A DNA stretch of 64,000 nt. Source: an uncultured Clostridia bacterium (GTDB lineage: Bacteria > Bacillota > Clostridia > Christensenellales > Borkfalkiaceae). The translations under genes were made by a program, and so were the position numbers. Below, in pieces: positions 56,451 through 64,000 of the stretch. How positions within the stretch are numbered: position 1 is the stretch's first letter; the number at the start of each line of letters is the position of its first letter. The DNA lies in assembly GCA_947570625.1 (NCBI GenBank), contig CANOUP010000001.1, positions 90,792-154,791 of the forward strand. Reading direction: 5' to 3'. The notes beneath the pieces are model-generated. The model did no database searches. It saw nothing but the letters and a program-made list of their open reading frames with translations, and had not been told where the DNA came from.

Positions 56451-56807
56451 CTATGCCACATATATAAGTTCTGATAAAATTTCTTCTTCTATGAGCTTCT
56501 GCATTTCCGTCTGTCTGCGGTAATCTTCTATAAAGTTTCCCGTTCTCTTATACCTTTCGTCTTTCGATAGCTTTTCAAACATAGTGTTATAAAGTTCGTC
56601 AGCAGCCTTGTCAATACTGTGCAGATATTCGGGAAGGTTGGCTATTGTCCAATCAAGCCCTTTATCTTCAAGATACTTTCTTTTAAGCGTTCCGTATTTA
56701 CCGTAAACGTGTTGAACGGTCTTTACGTTCGCTTGATACACCTTAATCTCCTCAACCGTCAAGCCTTCGCCCCTATCTGCTTTTGCAATGATTTCCTGTA
56801 CGTTCAT
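56451..56807 (-). CDS. TnpV-like transposon-encoded protein
   Basis: About 118 residues. The core pattern YGKYGTLKRKYLEDK, a tryptophan soon after, and a helical C-terminal half (LYNTMFEKLSKDE ... EMQKLIEEEIL) resemble TnpV (PF14198), a short protein found on conjugative transposons of Firmicutes with unknown role. The start at 56807 is preferred to 56813 since GGAGG is 7 nt from it. A palindrome overlaps its promoter. Confidence 0.65.
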   Translation of the reverse strand: MNVQEIIAKADRGEGLTVEEIKVYQANVKTVQHVYGKYGTLKRKYLEDKGLDWTIANLPEYLHSIDKAADELYNTMFEKLSKDERYKRTGNFIEDYRRQTEMQKLIEEEILSELIYVA

Positions 56808-56832
56808 AACCATACCTCCGTTTTTTATTATA

Positions 56833-56872
56833 ATCGTATATATACGATATAGTATTTTTTTGTATTTGTCAA
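56833..56872 (-). promoter_or_regulatory. Promoter with 16-bp palindromic operator
   Basis: Minus-strand TTGACA (56867-56872) with TATCGT (56844-56849) after a 17-nt spacer. The -10 lies in the perfect palindrome ATCGTATATATACGAT (56833-56848). This arrangement is typical of a repressor site; the RHH-like protein encoded nearby is a candidate. Confidence 0.65.
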
Positions 56873-56909
56873 GGCTTTTTTAAAAATTTTTATTTTTTAT
56901 GCGTAATTT

Positions 56910-58967
56910 TTATGTTACCAATGCGGCTATACCTCTGATAAGAAATGGACAGGCAACAACTATAACAGCAATTACGACCAAGCCGATTACATAATTTATA
57001 AGCATTTTTCTCGCTTTTTCTTTATCTTCGTTTTTGTGGGCAATGGCTATCATAACGCCTATAACGATACTCCATATTCCTGCGGCGGCAAGCAATACCC
57101 ACCACATATAAGGACTATATTGAATAAACAAATACTCGACATAGTTACTTACTTCTTCATATTGGTCGCCAAGTTCCTGTTTATAAGTATGACCGCACGA
57201 GCTACAATGGTATGTTCTCGTTGTTATACCGTTTTTAGATTTAACATCGGTTATAGAATAGCTGTGTCCATTAGCGGCAATTACCGTATCGAACGTATCT
57301 CCGCAAGTATCACAAACGCTTCTACGCATACCTGTACTTGTACAATTTGGCTCTGTAATTATTGTGTTTGTATAGTTATGTCCTGTCGGAAAAGTTCCGT
57401 CGTTTTCGTTGTACGAATGCCCACAGAGCTGACAGGTAAAAATCGTTCTCCCGTATTCAGTACAAGTTGCCGGTTGAAAAGTCGATTCGTAATTATGCCC
57501 GTATGCGTTGGTAAAATTATCTTTGTAAGCATCTCCGCATCGAGTACAAGTATATGTTGTATAACCGCCCGTCGTACAAGTCGGGGCAATCGTTGAAGCA
57601 ACATAATAATGCCCCATCTCCTCTATTGAATAATTTGTATATGTGTCGCCACATTGAATACAGTCATACTGCAAATATCCCCCGCTTATGCAAGTCGGGC
57701 TTTCCATTGATTCTATATAATAGTGATTTATTGTATAAGGATATACTGCACTTTTTGTTTTGGAAGATAATTTAATGGTATGTTCCCCTTCTTCTCTTAT
57801 CCAAGTTCCTTTGGAATAAGATTTACCGTCAAGAGTTGCCGTCCACGAAGCTCTATCCCATGTAAAATACACACTATTATCCGTATCCGACTTTACAAAC
57901 TCGCCATTCAATTCTGCCCCAAACTCTACCCATTTTTCTTGAGTCATATTACCGTATGCATCTTTGGCATAGAAATAATATCTTCCATCATTGGCATAAT
58001 CTGAAACGGTATAACTGTTTCCATTGCAGGATTTCCAACTACCGTCGTCAACCTTATAGTAAAGTGTACAGCTTCCCGAATTATCCGAAGAATTTACAGT
58101 AAAACTTTTATTCGTATTTTGCCAAAACTCTGCGTTCGTTACCGTTATTTCTGGAAGTATATCGTCAAAATTTACATAATAATATTTCGACTTGTTTCCT
58201 GCATTATCTTCGGCATAAAACGTATAAGTACCGTTTGCACTTCCCTTATTAACTGTTACCGATGATGAGCCAACCGAATAAAACATACTCTCATTTGGCG
58301 CCCTACGATAAATAGCTTTAACCCCACTACCACTATCAGATGCCGTTACAGTAAAAGTATTGTTTTTATACACTCCCGTTTGCGATAAACTTGCGCCGTT
58401 AATTATTGGCGCACCACCGTCTATTTTAAATTCGTAATTGCCCTTAAAATTGTAGCCCCAACCTGCGCGCGAATTTATTGTTCCTCCTCCGCTACCCGAA
58501 ATCGAAACTTTATATGTACCCTCAGATAAACCACTTGCCGATGCTTTTTTATTTCCCGAACCGACTTTTGTACCATTAGAATCAGTGATACTTACAGTCA
58601 TACTTACACTTGATATAATTTCTACCGTAATATCTGTTGAATCTATATAAGTTCCGTTAATGAACGAACCTGTCCCTGATGCCGAACCACCGTACATAAC
58701 TACTGACAAAGTATTCCTTGTTCTATTAGCCCCATATGTAAACGAAGCACTAAATACCCCCGTCCCTGAACTTGGATATTGCGTCGCACCACCACCTGTT
58801 CCATAAGTATATGATGCCGAATAATCAAAAGAAACCGTATATTTTGGTGTTGTTGCCGCACTTGCAGTTGTTGTGCTTTTAGGAATAATCGCAATAAAAA
58901 GCGCAAGCAAACTTATAAATACGGCAAACAATAATCCCGTTATAATACCTTTTGTTTTAACTCTCAA
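56910..58967 (-). CDS. Surface protein with CxxC repeats and pilin-like C-terminus
   Basis: About 685 residues. Basic start and a signal-type hydrophobic segment (GIITGLLFAVFISLL). Then a Ser/Thr/Gly/Tyr-rich region and Ig-like segments (FTVTASDSGSGVKAIYRR, FTVNSSDNSGSCTLYYK). Next, five repeats of about 36 residues with a CxxCG motif and a conserved GHNY or GHxY. The last 70 residues have two hydrophobic helices and IAIAHKNEDKEKARKM, clearly similar to the pilin-like protein at 62875-63177. A TTG at 58967 with AGGAGG upstream is the likely start; an ATG at 59012 gives a longer frame inside virB4. Confidence 0.75.
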   Translation of the reverse strand: MRVKTKGIITGLLFAVFISLLALFIAIIPKSTTTASAATTPKYTVSFDYSASYTYGTGGGATQYPSSGTGVFSASFTYGANRTRNTLSVVMYGGSASGTGSFINGTYIDSTDITVEIISSVSMTVSITDSNGTKVGSGNKKASASGLSEGTYKVSISGSGGGTINSRAGWGYNFKGNYEFKIDGGAPIINGASLSQTGVYKNNTFTVTASDSGSGVKAIYRRAPNESMFYSVGSSSVTVNKGSANGTYTFYAEDNAGNKSKYYYVNFDDILPEITVTNAEFWQNTNKSFTVNSSDNSGSCTLYYKVDDGSWKSCNGNSYTVSDYANDGRYYFYAKDAYGNMTQEKWVEFGAELNGEFVKSDTDNSVYFTWDRASWTATLDGKSYSKGTWIREEGEHTIKLSSKTKSAVYPYTINHYYIESMESPTCISGGYLQYDCIQCGDTYTNYSIEEMGHYYVASTIAPTCTTGGYTTYTCTRCGDAYKDNFTNAYGHNYESTFQPATCTEYGRTIFTCQLCGHSYNENDGTFPTGHNYTNTIITEPNCTSTGMRRSVCDTCGDTFDTVIAANGHSYSITDVKSKNGITTRTYHCSSCGHTYKQELGDQYEEVSNYVEYLFIQYSPYMWWVLLAAAGIWSIVIGVMIAIAHKNEDKEKARKMLINYVIGLVVIAVIVVACPFLIRGIAALVT

Positions 58968-61602
58968 TTTCCCCCTCCTCTTTCTTTTCGTCATTGAATA
59001 ATTCTTTTGCATAATTTCCTGCTTGCACTCTCATACAAGCACGAAGCTCTGTCGAGCCTACAAAGAACGCTTGTCCCGTTACCGCCGAAATAATCATTCG
59101 TTGTTCTTCGTCGTTGAAGCTGTCGCCCGTTCTGTAAACGTCAAGCACGTCTTTCATATCGGGCGCACTTAATTTAAAAATAAAAGTGTATTGCGAATTT
59201 TTTAATATTGCGCTCGTCTTTCCCCTTAATTCTTCGTTGGCATTCCAATCCGCTATGTTCTGAGTTGCCGGAATAAAACTACCATTGTATTTTCTTATAC
59301 GCTTTGACATCGAATAGAAAAAGTCAAGCGCAATAGGGAATTTTGCATCTATAAACAAGTGCGCTTCGTCGCAGACAATCATTGTACGAATTGCATTGCC
59401 GTTCCTGTTCTTCTCTCTTGCATTTATTACTTCCTGTTCAATAAAGCGGAAAACAAGCAACATCTGTGCGTTCGCAACTACATTGTTTTTATTTGCAAAC
59501 AAGCTCTGAAAGTCAAAGTCTATAAGGTTGGAATTTACCTGTAACGTACTCGGTGCGTTCCAAATATCCGAATATCTGCCGTTTACAAATTTCTGCAAGT
59601 ACAGCTCCGCCGTTCTCATATCCCTAAGCGTGAGCGAATCCATTTTATCTTTGTCTTTGCTCTGCAAGGTTTCTAACAAGTCGCTGAACAACGGAAAGTA
59701 GTCCGCAGGAAAATTTGAACAGTCCGTATTCTCGGTAATTCCCATTCTCTCATACGTTTCAACGGTCAAGTTATTGATTAGCTCTATCACATCAACGGGC
59801 GCATCCGCAAGCACGATTTTGAAAAAACTCTCCAACATTTTAAGGTGTGTATTGAACGTAACTTTGCTATCTGCCGCCGTTCCGTCCTCCGTCAGTATTT
59901 TATAGATATGAAAAGGGTTAATTCTACCCTCTCTTGCGTTACCGACGTTAATGACATTTCCATAAAGGTTTCTTGTAAGTGCAAGATATTCGGCTTCGGG
60001 GTCGAGCATAATTACTCTCGTTCCGTTCGCCCACTCATTAAGAACAAGACTTTTCAAAAAGAACGATTTGCCCGAACCGGACTTGCCGATAATCATAGCG
60101 TTACTGTTCTGATACAAGTTTCCACGTTTCCAAATATTAAAAATAAACGGATAACCGCTCTTGTTGTTCTCGCCCAAAAGAATACCGCCCTCGTCCATAA
60201 CAAAAGTACGCACGAACGGGAACGCCGCCGCAAGCGACGAACTGTTAATTCCCCTTTCTTGGTTTTTTAACGTGGATATAGGACTTACATTTGCGCTCTT
60301 AAACCCTTCGATTTGCAAGCCGTAAAGCGTTGACGGTCTGAAATTTCCCATAAGCATCGAACGGCGCACGTTCTTTTTATAATTGTCGTTGTCCGTATAG
60401 TTATAAGCCGTAACGGTAAGCATAACGTCGAACAGCGTTTCGTTCTCGGTCTGTAATGCGTTAAGAAGCGTATCCATTGTTTCTCTGTGTACTTCCGCAC
60501 TACTCGCTTCGCTTGCCTTGTCCGATATAATCTGTTTTGTTTCCATTTCGCCTATACACTTGTCGATACGACGGATAGCTTTCATTTTATCTACGGGCTT
60601 AACGTGCATTACAACCTTTGTATTGGGAATATTGAAAAGCTCTGCGCCCCAAGCGTTTTTTACTCTCAACGGATATTCCGATACGGCTAAAACCGCCGCT
60701 TGCGTTCCGTCCACTTTATAACTGTTGGAGTGAAAAACAATTTCGTTCGGTTTTACCCAAGAAATTAATTCCTCGTCTTTAACATTTTTAATTTCTCTCT
60801 CGTCAAAATTACGGGAATAACTATATTTTAAGAATACCGCCGTTTCTCTCATTCCGAGCAAGTGCGTATCAAGACCGCATTTTGCAATTTCGCTTGCCAC
60901 GTTTACCGCCGTACTTTCAATATCAAGTTCGTTCCTACCGTAAATGATTATGTAATAGTCCGACAAATACTGTTTGCGAATATTGTTGAGCTTATCTATT
61001 CTGTCGATGCGTTCGCTCAAAATATTTTCCTTTATTGCCTTAATACTTTTCTCGTCGCCGCTTTCCTTGACTTCCTGCAACCGTTTGAACAATTCGCTTG
61101 CAAAATCGTCCAAGTTTACGGGACGGTCTATTTTCACAATATCCGCACTTTGATTTTGGTCTAACAGTTTCAAAGCATTTGCAAAGTAATTTATATCAAT
61201 ATTCTGCTGTACGGCATCTTCGATGCCGAAGTTCTTTTGTCCTATCTTGATTACTCTGCCATAAACGCCACCACGAAAACCGATTAAACCACTCTCCCTG
61301 ATTTCTTTTAGGTCAACAAGTGCGTCTACGTTTTCCTTTGAATTTTTACTGCCCTTTTTGTATTTTTTCTTGGCGAACAGAAATCTTATATTCTCATACA
61401 CGCAGGTATAGAAAATACCGTCGGGCGTTGGAATAAACATACCAACCGCCACAAGTCCGAGTATAACTGCTACCCACCATTGCCCTGCTGTAACTGCAAT
61501 AAAAATAATTGCAAATACAATAAGTGCAACAATAATGTCCGCCATAGAATAGCACTTCCATACCGTATTCTTAACCTTTACCTTTTTAGGTATAATTCTC
61601 AT
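58957..61602 (-). CDS. VirB4/TraE-type conjugation ATPase
   Basis: An 881-residue ATPase that powers type IV secretion. Two hydrophobic segments at the N-terminus (residues 22-60), then a VirB4 N-domain, then a P-loop IIGKSGSGKSFFLKS near residue 510 and Walker B TMIVCDEAHLF near residue 740. It overlaps the VirB6-like gene by 4 nt (ATGA). The N-terminal membrane helices suggest fusion with a small VirB3-like part, as is common in Gram-positive systems. Confidence 0.93.
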   Translation of the reverse strand: MRIIPKKVKVKNTVWKCYSMADIIVALIVFAIIFIAVTAGQWWVAVILGLVAVGMFIPTPDGIFYTCVYENIRFLFAKKKYKKGSKNSKENVDALVDLKEIRESGLIGFRGGVYGRVIKIGQKNFGIEDAVQQNIDINYFANALKLLDQNQSADIVKIDRPVNLDDFASELFKRLQEVKESGDEKSIKAIKENILSERIDRIDKLNNIRKQYLSDYYIIIYGRNELDIESTAVNVASEIAKCGLDTHLLGMRETAVFLKYSYSRNFDEREIKNVKDEELISWVKPNEIVFHSNSYKVDGTQAAVLAVSEYPLRVKNAWGAELFNIPNTKVVMHVKPVDKMKAIRRIDKCIGEMETKQIISDKASEASSAEVHRETMDTLLNALQTENETLFDVMLTVTAYNYTDNDNYKKNVRRSMLMGNFRPSTLYGLQIEGFKSANVSPISTLKNQERGINSSSLAAAFPFVRTFVMDEGGILLGENNKSGYPFIFNIWKRGNLYQNSNAMIIGKSGSGKSFFLKSLVLNEWANGTRVIMLDPEAEYLALTRNLYGNVINVGNAREGRINPFHIYKILTEDGTAADSKVTFNTHLKMLESFFKIVLADAPVDVIELINNLTVETYERMGITENTDCSNFPADYFPLFSDLLETLQSKDKDKMDSLTLRDMRTAELYLQKFVNGRYSDIWNAPSTLQVNSNLIDFDFQSLFANKNNVVANAQMLLVFRFIEQEVINAREKNRNGNAIRTMIVCDEAHLFIDAKFPIALDFFYSMSKRIRKYNGSFIPATQNIADWNANEELRGKTSAILKNSQYTFIFKLSAPDMKDVLDVYRTGDSFNDEEQRMIISAVTGQAFFVGSTELRACMRVQAGNYAKELFNDEKKEEGEIES

Positions 61603-62804
61603 TCTTCCCCTCCGTCTGCTGTATTTGTTGTGCCGTCATCCACATATCGTTCATCGCCACTATTATCTGCACTATCCGAACTACCACTGTCCGAACTACC
61701 GCCGTCATTATTTGAATGTTTGTTGTTTCGCACTATATGTCTAATTCCTCTTATGCCTTTTACCGCAAGTCCTACCGTCATACCGCCGATAACTCTGCCG
61801 CCATAATATGCACTTCTTAACCAACCACCGCCGGCGTGCATATCATCTGCCGCACCGAACAGTTTTGCGAATAATGTTTGTCCTGCCGGAATTACCATTG
61901 CCCCACCGACTATCATAAAAATCAAGAACAGCGCATTTCCAAAACCGCCTACGCCCGGCAAGTATATTCTCTGTATAAGCGGCAACAAAAGCACAAATAT
62001 ATTTACTGACAATACTGTGCCGTATGCAAGAACAATTTTCGTAACAAACTGCTCTCGCCAATTCTTGAACCTTGCCCCGTCATCGAGCGGAAGCGTTGAC
62101 ATAGAAACGGGCATACAGAAGTACATAAAAATGATTTCGTACACACGCTTTGCAAGGTTAAGCACCGCAACGATTAAAGCAATACCAAGCGCAATACTCG
62201 CTATCATTGCCGGCAAGTACATAAAGGTATTCGGGTTTACCATTCCGTTACACTTCCACGTTGTGGGCCATACACCGAACAATGCCGATTTATATGTACC
62301 GAATATATCTCCAACAGACAAACTTGTTACATCTATTTTGTTGATGTTATATCCGTTTATCCAATTCCCTACACAAGCATCAAAAAGCGCATTTGAAAGT
62401 TTTGTCGTATTTCCGATTTGAAAGATTTTAGCAAGCAACTGTAAAAGTGAATTAGCAATAAGTATTCCCAAGAATACCACCGCAAGCATAGCTATTGTAC
62501 CGAGCAAAGCAAGGAAAAACTTTCCAACAATGCTTGATATGTTACGGTTGTTAGCTATCATATTTTTGACAAGCCCTACTATCGTGAATATACAAGTAAG
62601 TCCTACCGCCAAAATAAAGATGCACCAAAATATTGTTGCAACCGTACTATCGCCTACAAGTGCTTCTATAATGTTTACAGACTTACCGTTAAGATTTACG
62701 TTCGTTACTCCGGCTATTGCCGAAAATATCTCCATTAGTCCGTCTATCATTTTTAGAAACCATAGGAAAAGCTGTAAGCATAATTCCTGTAAAAATATAA
62801 GCAT
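61599..62804 (-). CDS. VirB6/TrbL-like conjugation membrane protein (Mbov_0396 type)
   Basis: A 401-residue protein with six to eight hydrophobic helices (about 55-75, 90-115, 200-225, 265-300). It ends in a Ser/Asp/Gly-rich acidic tail. It resembles the ICE transmembrane proteins of the Mbov_0396 family that form the inner-membrane channel. SD AAAAGGAG. A hairpin (62831-62854) separates it from the upstream pilin gene, so less of it would be made than of the pilin. Confidence 0.85.
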   Translation of the reverse strand: MLIFLQELCLQLFLWFLKMIDGLMEIFSAIAGVTNVNLNGKSVNIIEALVGDSTVATIFWCIFILAVGLTCIFTIVGLVKNMIANNRNISSIVGKFFLALLGTIAMLAVVFLGILIANSLLQLLAKIFQIGNTTKLSNALFDACVGNWINGYNINKIDVTSLSVGDIFGTYKSALFGVWPTTWKCNGMVNPNTFMYLPAMIASIALGIALIVAVLNLAKRVYEIIFMYFCMPVSMSTLPLDDGARFKNWREQFVTKIVLAYGTVLSVNIFVLLLPLIQRIYLPGVGGFGNALFLIFMIVGGAMVIPAGQTLFAKLFGAADDMHAGGGWLRSAYYGGRVIGGMTVGLAVKGIRGIRHIVRNNKHSNNDGGSSDSGSSDSADNSGDERYVDDGTTNTADGGEE

Positions 62805-62830
62805 TTAATCTCCTTTTTCGTTTATAAAAT

Positions 62831-62854
62831 AAGGCGGCTTTTTATCGCCGCCTT
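62831..62854 (-). terminator. Hairpin between pilin and VirB6-like genes
   Basis: AAGGCGGC / GCCGCCTT 8-bp stem with an 8-base loop, then T-rich sequence on the minus strand. It is a partial terminator inside the operon; such sites raise the ratio of the upstream major pilin to downstream channel proteins. Confidence 0.7.
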
Positions 62855-62874
62855 ATCCAAAAACATTATTCTAT

Positions 62875-63177
62875 TTATGCCCCTACCCAAGCGGATAAAC
62901 CGTTGATTAGTAGCGGTGCGCCCATTGCAACGACGAATATAATCACAATACCGATAATAAGGTTTTTAACCATATCTCTTGCATTGATTTTTTCTTCGTT
63001 GCGGTGTGCAATGGCAATTTTGATGCCGATATATGCACCCCAAATTACAACAACTGCTGCAAGCGCAATTATGATGTAAACCCAAAAACTATCCATTAAG
63101 CCTTTGAGCTTTTCAACTATTTGAGCAAGGCTTCCGTCCAAACCGTCGTTAGCCGCTAATAAATTGATATTAAACAT
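62875..63177 (-). CDS. VirB2-like pilin-type conjugation protein (Mbov_0395 type)
   Basis: A 100-residue protein with two hydrophobic helices and a short loop (IAIAHRNEEKINARDM) between them, the VirB2/TrbC fold, followed by LLINGLSAWVGA. It matches the pilin-like proteins of Mbov_0395-type conjugation systems. A signal-like N-terminal segment is short or absent. The same C-terminal two-helix domain is found in the surface protein at 56910-58967. Confidence 0.8.
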   Translation of the reverse strand: MFNINLLAANDGLDGSLAQIVEKLKGLMDSFWVYIIIALAAVVVIWGAYIGIKIAIAHRNEEKINARDMVKNLIIGIVIIFVVAMGAPLLINGLSAWVGA

Positions 63178-63194
63178 CTATTAAGTATTCCTCC

Positions 63195-64000
63195 TTATTT
63201 CTGCTTCTTGTTCTTTAATTTTTTGTAAACGATAAACCCTGCTACACCGCCTACGGCAAGTACAATAAGCATTACAAACAACGCAATAGCTACACCATTA
63301 CTTTTATCGTCATTTACATCCGCATCCGTATCATCCGAATTATCAGGTTCGTTCGGTTCGGTAGGTTCGTTCGTATTGTCGTCGGGTTGTTCAGGTTGTT
63401 CGGGAACGGTAGGCTCGTCGGGTTCTTCGGGAACGGTAGGCTCGTCAGGCTGTTCGGGCTGTTCAGGCTCTACGGGAACGGTAGGCTCTACCGCCTTTTC
63501 CTGTGCTTTTACCGTAAGCGTGGTAAGCTCGTCGCCCGATTCGTTCGTAATCGTTACCGTAATTTCGCCGTAAAGCTCGGAATAATCAATTACTCTGCCC
63601 GTAACATACCCGTCCGTTATAACGCCGTCCTCGTCGGTAAACTTTACCGCAAAATATCCGCTCTTGGTATCGCCGCACTTTTCGCATACGCACATTGCAA
63701 CGAGCTTCATATCTTCCGCATTGTCCTTAACGTAAAGTTCATAAGTGTGCTGATGGGGTTCGGGAATAACGGGTTCTTCGGGTTCTTCGATATAACCGTT
63801 GTCGCCGCTCGTTACATAGTCCGAAAGATAACTGTAATTACAGTCAATGCAAATATGTCTTGTATAACCCAAGCTCGTAGGCGTTGCAGGTACAAGAATA
63901 TCGAGATAATTATGCCCTTTTGCCGTAATGTAGTCCGTTATAAATCTGTCATTGCAATCGTTACAAACGTGTTCGGTATAGCCGTATGTTACACAAGTTA
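63195..64000 (-). CDS. Surface protein with CxxC repeats and acidic Pro-rich stalk (partial)
   Basis: The reading frame is open through the right edge (the codons to 64000 read TCVTYGYTEHVCNDC). Two CxxC repeats with GHNY spacing (HVCNDCN, HICIDCN) are followed by a beta domain, then a long E/P/V/Q repeat stalk (PEQPEQPDEPTVPEEP type) and a C-terminal membrane helix with a KKLKNKKQK tail. This is the layout of a wall-crossing adhesin. Repeats are related to those in the protein at 56910-58967. The N-terminus is beyond the window. Confidence 0.8.
   Translation of the reverse strand, partial: TCVTYGYTEHVCNDCNDRFITDYITAKGHNYLDILVPATPTSLGYTRHICIDCNYSYLSDYVTSGDNGYIEEPEEPVIPEPHQHTYELYVKDNAEDMKLVAMCVCEKCGDTKSGYFAVKFTDEDGVITDGYVTGRVIDYSELYGEITVTITNESGDELTTLTVKAQEKAVEPTVPVEPEQPEQPDEPTVPEEPDEPTVPEQPEQPDDNTNEPTEPNEPDNSDDTDADVNDDKSNGVAIALFVMLIVLAVGGVAGFIVYKKLKNKKQK

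Larger units (their letters stand above)
54304..64000. mobile_element. Integrated conjugative element inserted in sigG (left part)
   Basis: AT-rich DNA that starts at the sigG junction with an integrase-type serine recombinase, then small element-type proteins (TnpV-like, an RHH-like protein), and a conjugation module (VirB4, VirB6-like, VirB2-like pilin, two surface proteins). All genes are on the minus strand. No relaxase, coupling protein or replication gene is seen; they should lie to the right of the window. The element is a probable ICE of the Mbov_0395/0396 type. Confidence 0.8.

Noticed and set aside
63376-63573. Ser/Gly/Cys repeat frame opposite the Pro/Glu stalk
   Set aside because: It is the mirror of the repeat stalk of the real gene.

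Overview
The window looks like the chromosome of an endospore-forming, Gram-positive anaerobe of the class Clostridia, probably a gut commensal. The support is: sporulation genes (ylbJ, pdaB, a ylmC/ymxH-type gene, sigG), RqcP, an EFR1 ferredoxin-flavodoxin, an ECF transporter S component, clustered sigma-A promoters and Shine-Dalgarno (SD) sites, frequent TTG starts, and a secreted M60 (mucin/glycoprotein) peptidase. The exact genus cannot be read from the sequence. About 1-54300 is host chromosome with moderately GC-rich codon use. From about 54300 to the right edge the DNA becomes clearly AT-richer and belongs to an integrated conjugative element.

Layout of the chromosome part. 1-3070: tail of an unknown gene, EFR1 protein, a DUF368/PopT lipid-carrier translocase, a YwaF-like membrane protein and a small helical protein. 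3126-10854: rpoB-rpoC, with an expanded rpoB. 11199-13969: rqcP, a fused ispDF and radA. 14076-17768: a two-OB-fold SSB, a PdaB-like deacetylase, rarA and a patatin. 17802-23103: ylbJ against a tightly overlapping alr / 5-FCL / rsmD / coaD / aroF / pheA operon. 23130-26463: bioY, a DUF4430 lipoprotein with an ECF S component, and a MATE pump. 26593-31009: guaB-guaA with two small envelope proteins. 31052-34289: lepA-MGMT-hemW. 34338-35027: a small-protein/Xre pair and a palindromic repeat. 35034-38167: ppx-maf-mreB-like. 38340-41162: a folate operon (folC, a 43-residue folE remnant, folP, fused folBK). 41250-43341: YetF, DUF4363, YlmC/YmxH and CvpA-like proteins. 43533-49275: a signalling operon (hybrid kinase, REC-HD-GYP-GGDEF regulator, HPt protein, small protein). 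49526-53758: a very large M60 metallopeptidase lipoprotein.

The most striking feature is at 53800-54460. Only the C-terminal two thirds of the forespore sigma factor SigG is present. The homology stops abruptly just upstream of the sequence for AIPMILGEI, where AT-rich DNA begins, and a large serine recombinase gene lies about 150 bp further on. The rest of the window is a type IV secretion/conjugation module (VirB4 ATPase, VirB6-like channel protein, VirB2-like pilin, surface proteins). The simplest reading is that a serine-recombinase ICE has inserted into sigG, in the manner of the skin element in sigK. The 5' part of sigG is then expected beyond the right edge of the window. The element end carries an outward-facing promoter aimed at the sigG remnant, and it encodes a surface protein that ends in a pilin-like domain.

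Gene cooperation: the folate, aromatic amino acid, GMP and signalling operons are tightly packed, with stop/start overlaps that indicate translational coupling. Several genes (bioY, lepA, xre, alr, popT) have a TATAAT box only 6-7 nt before the start codon, which suggests leaderless transcripts.
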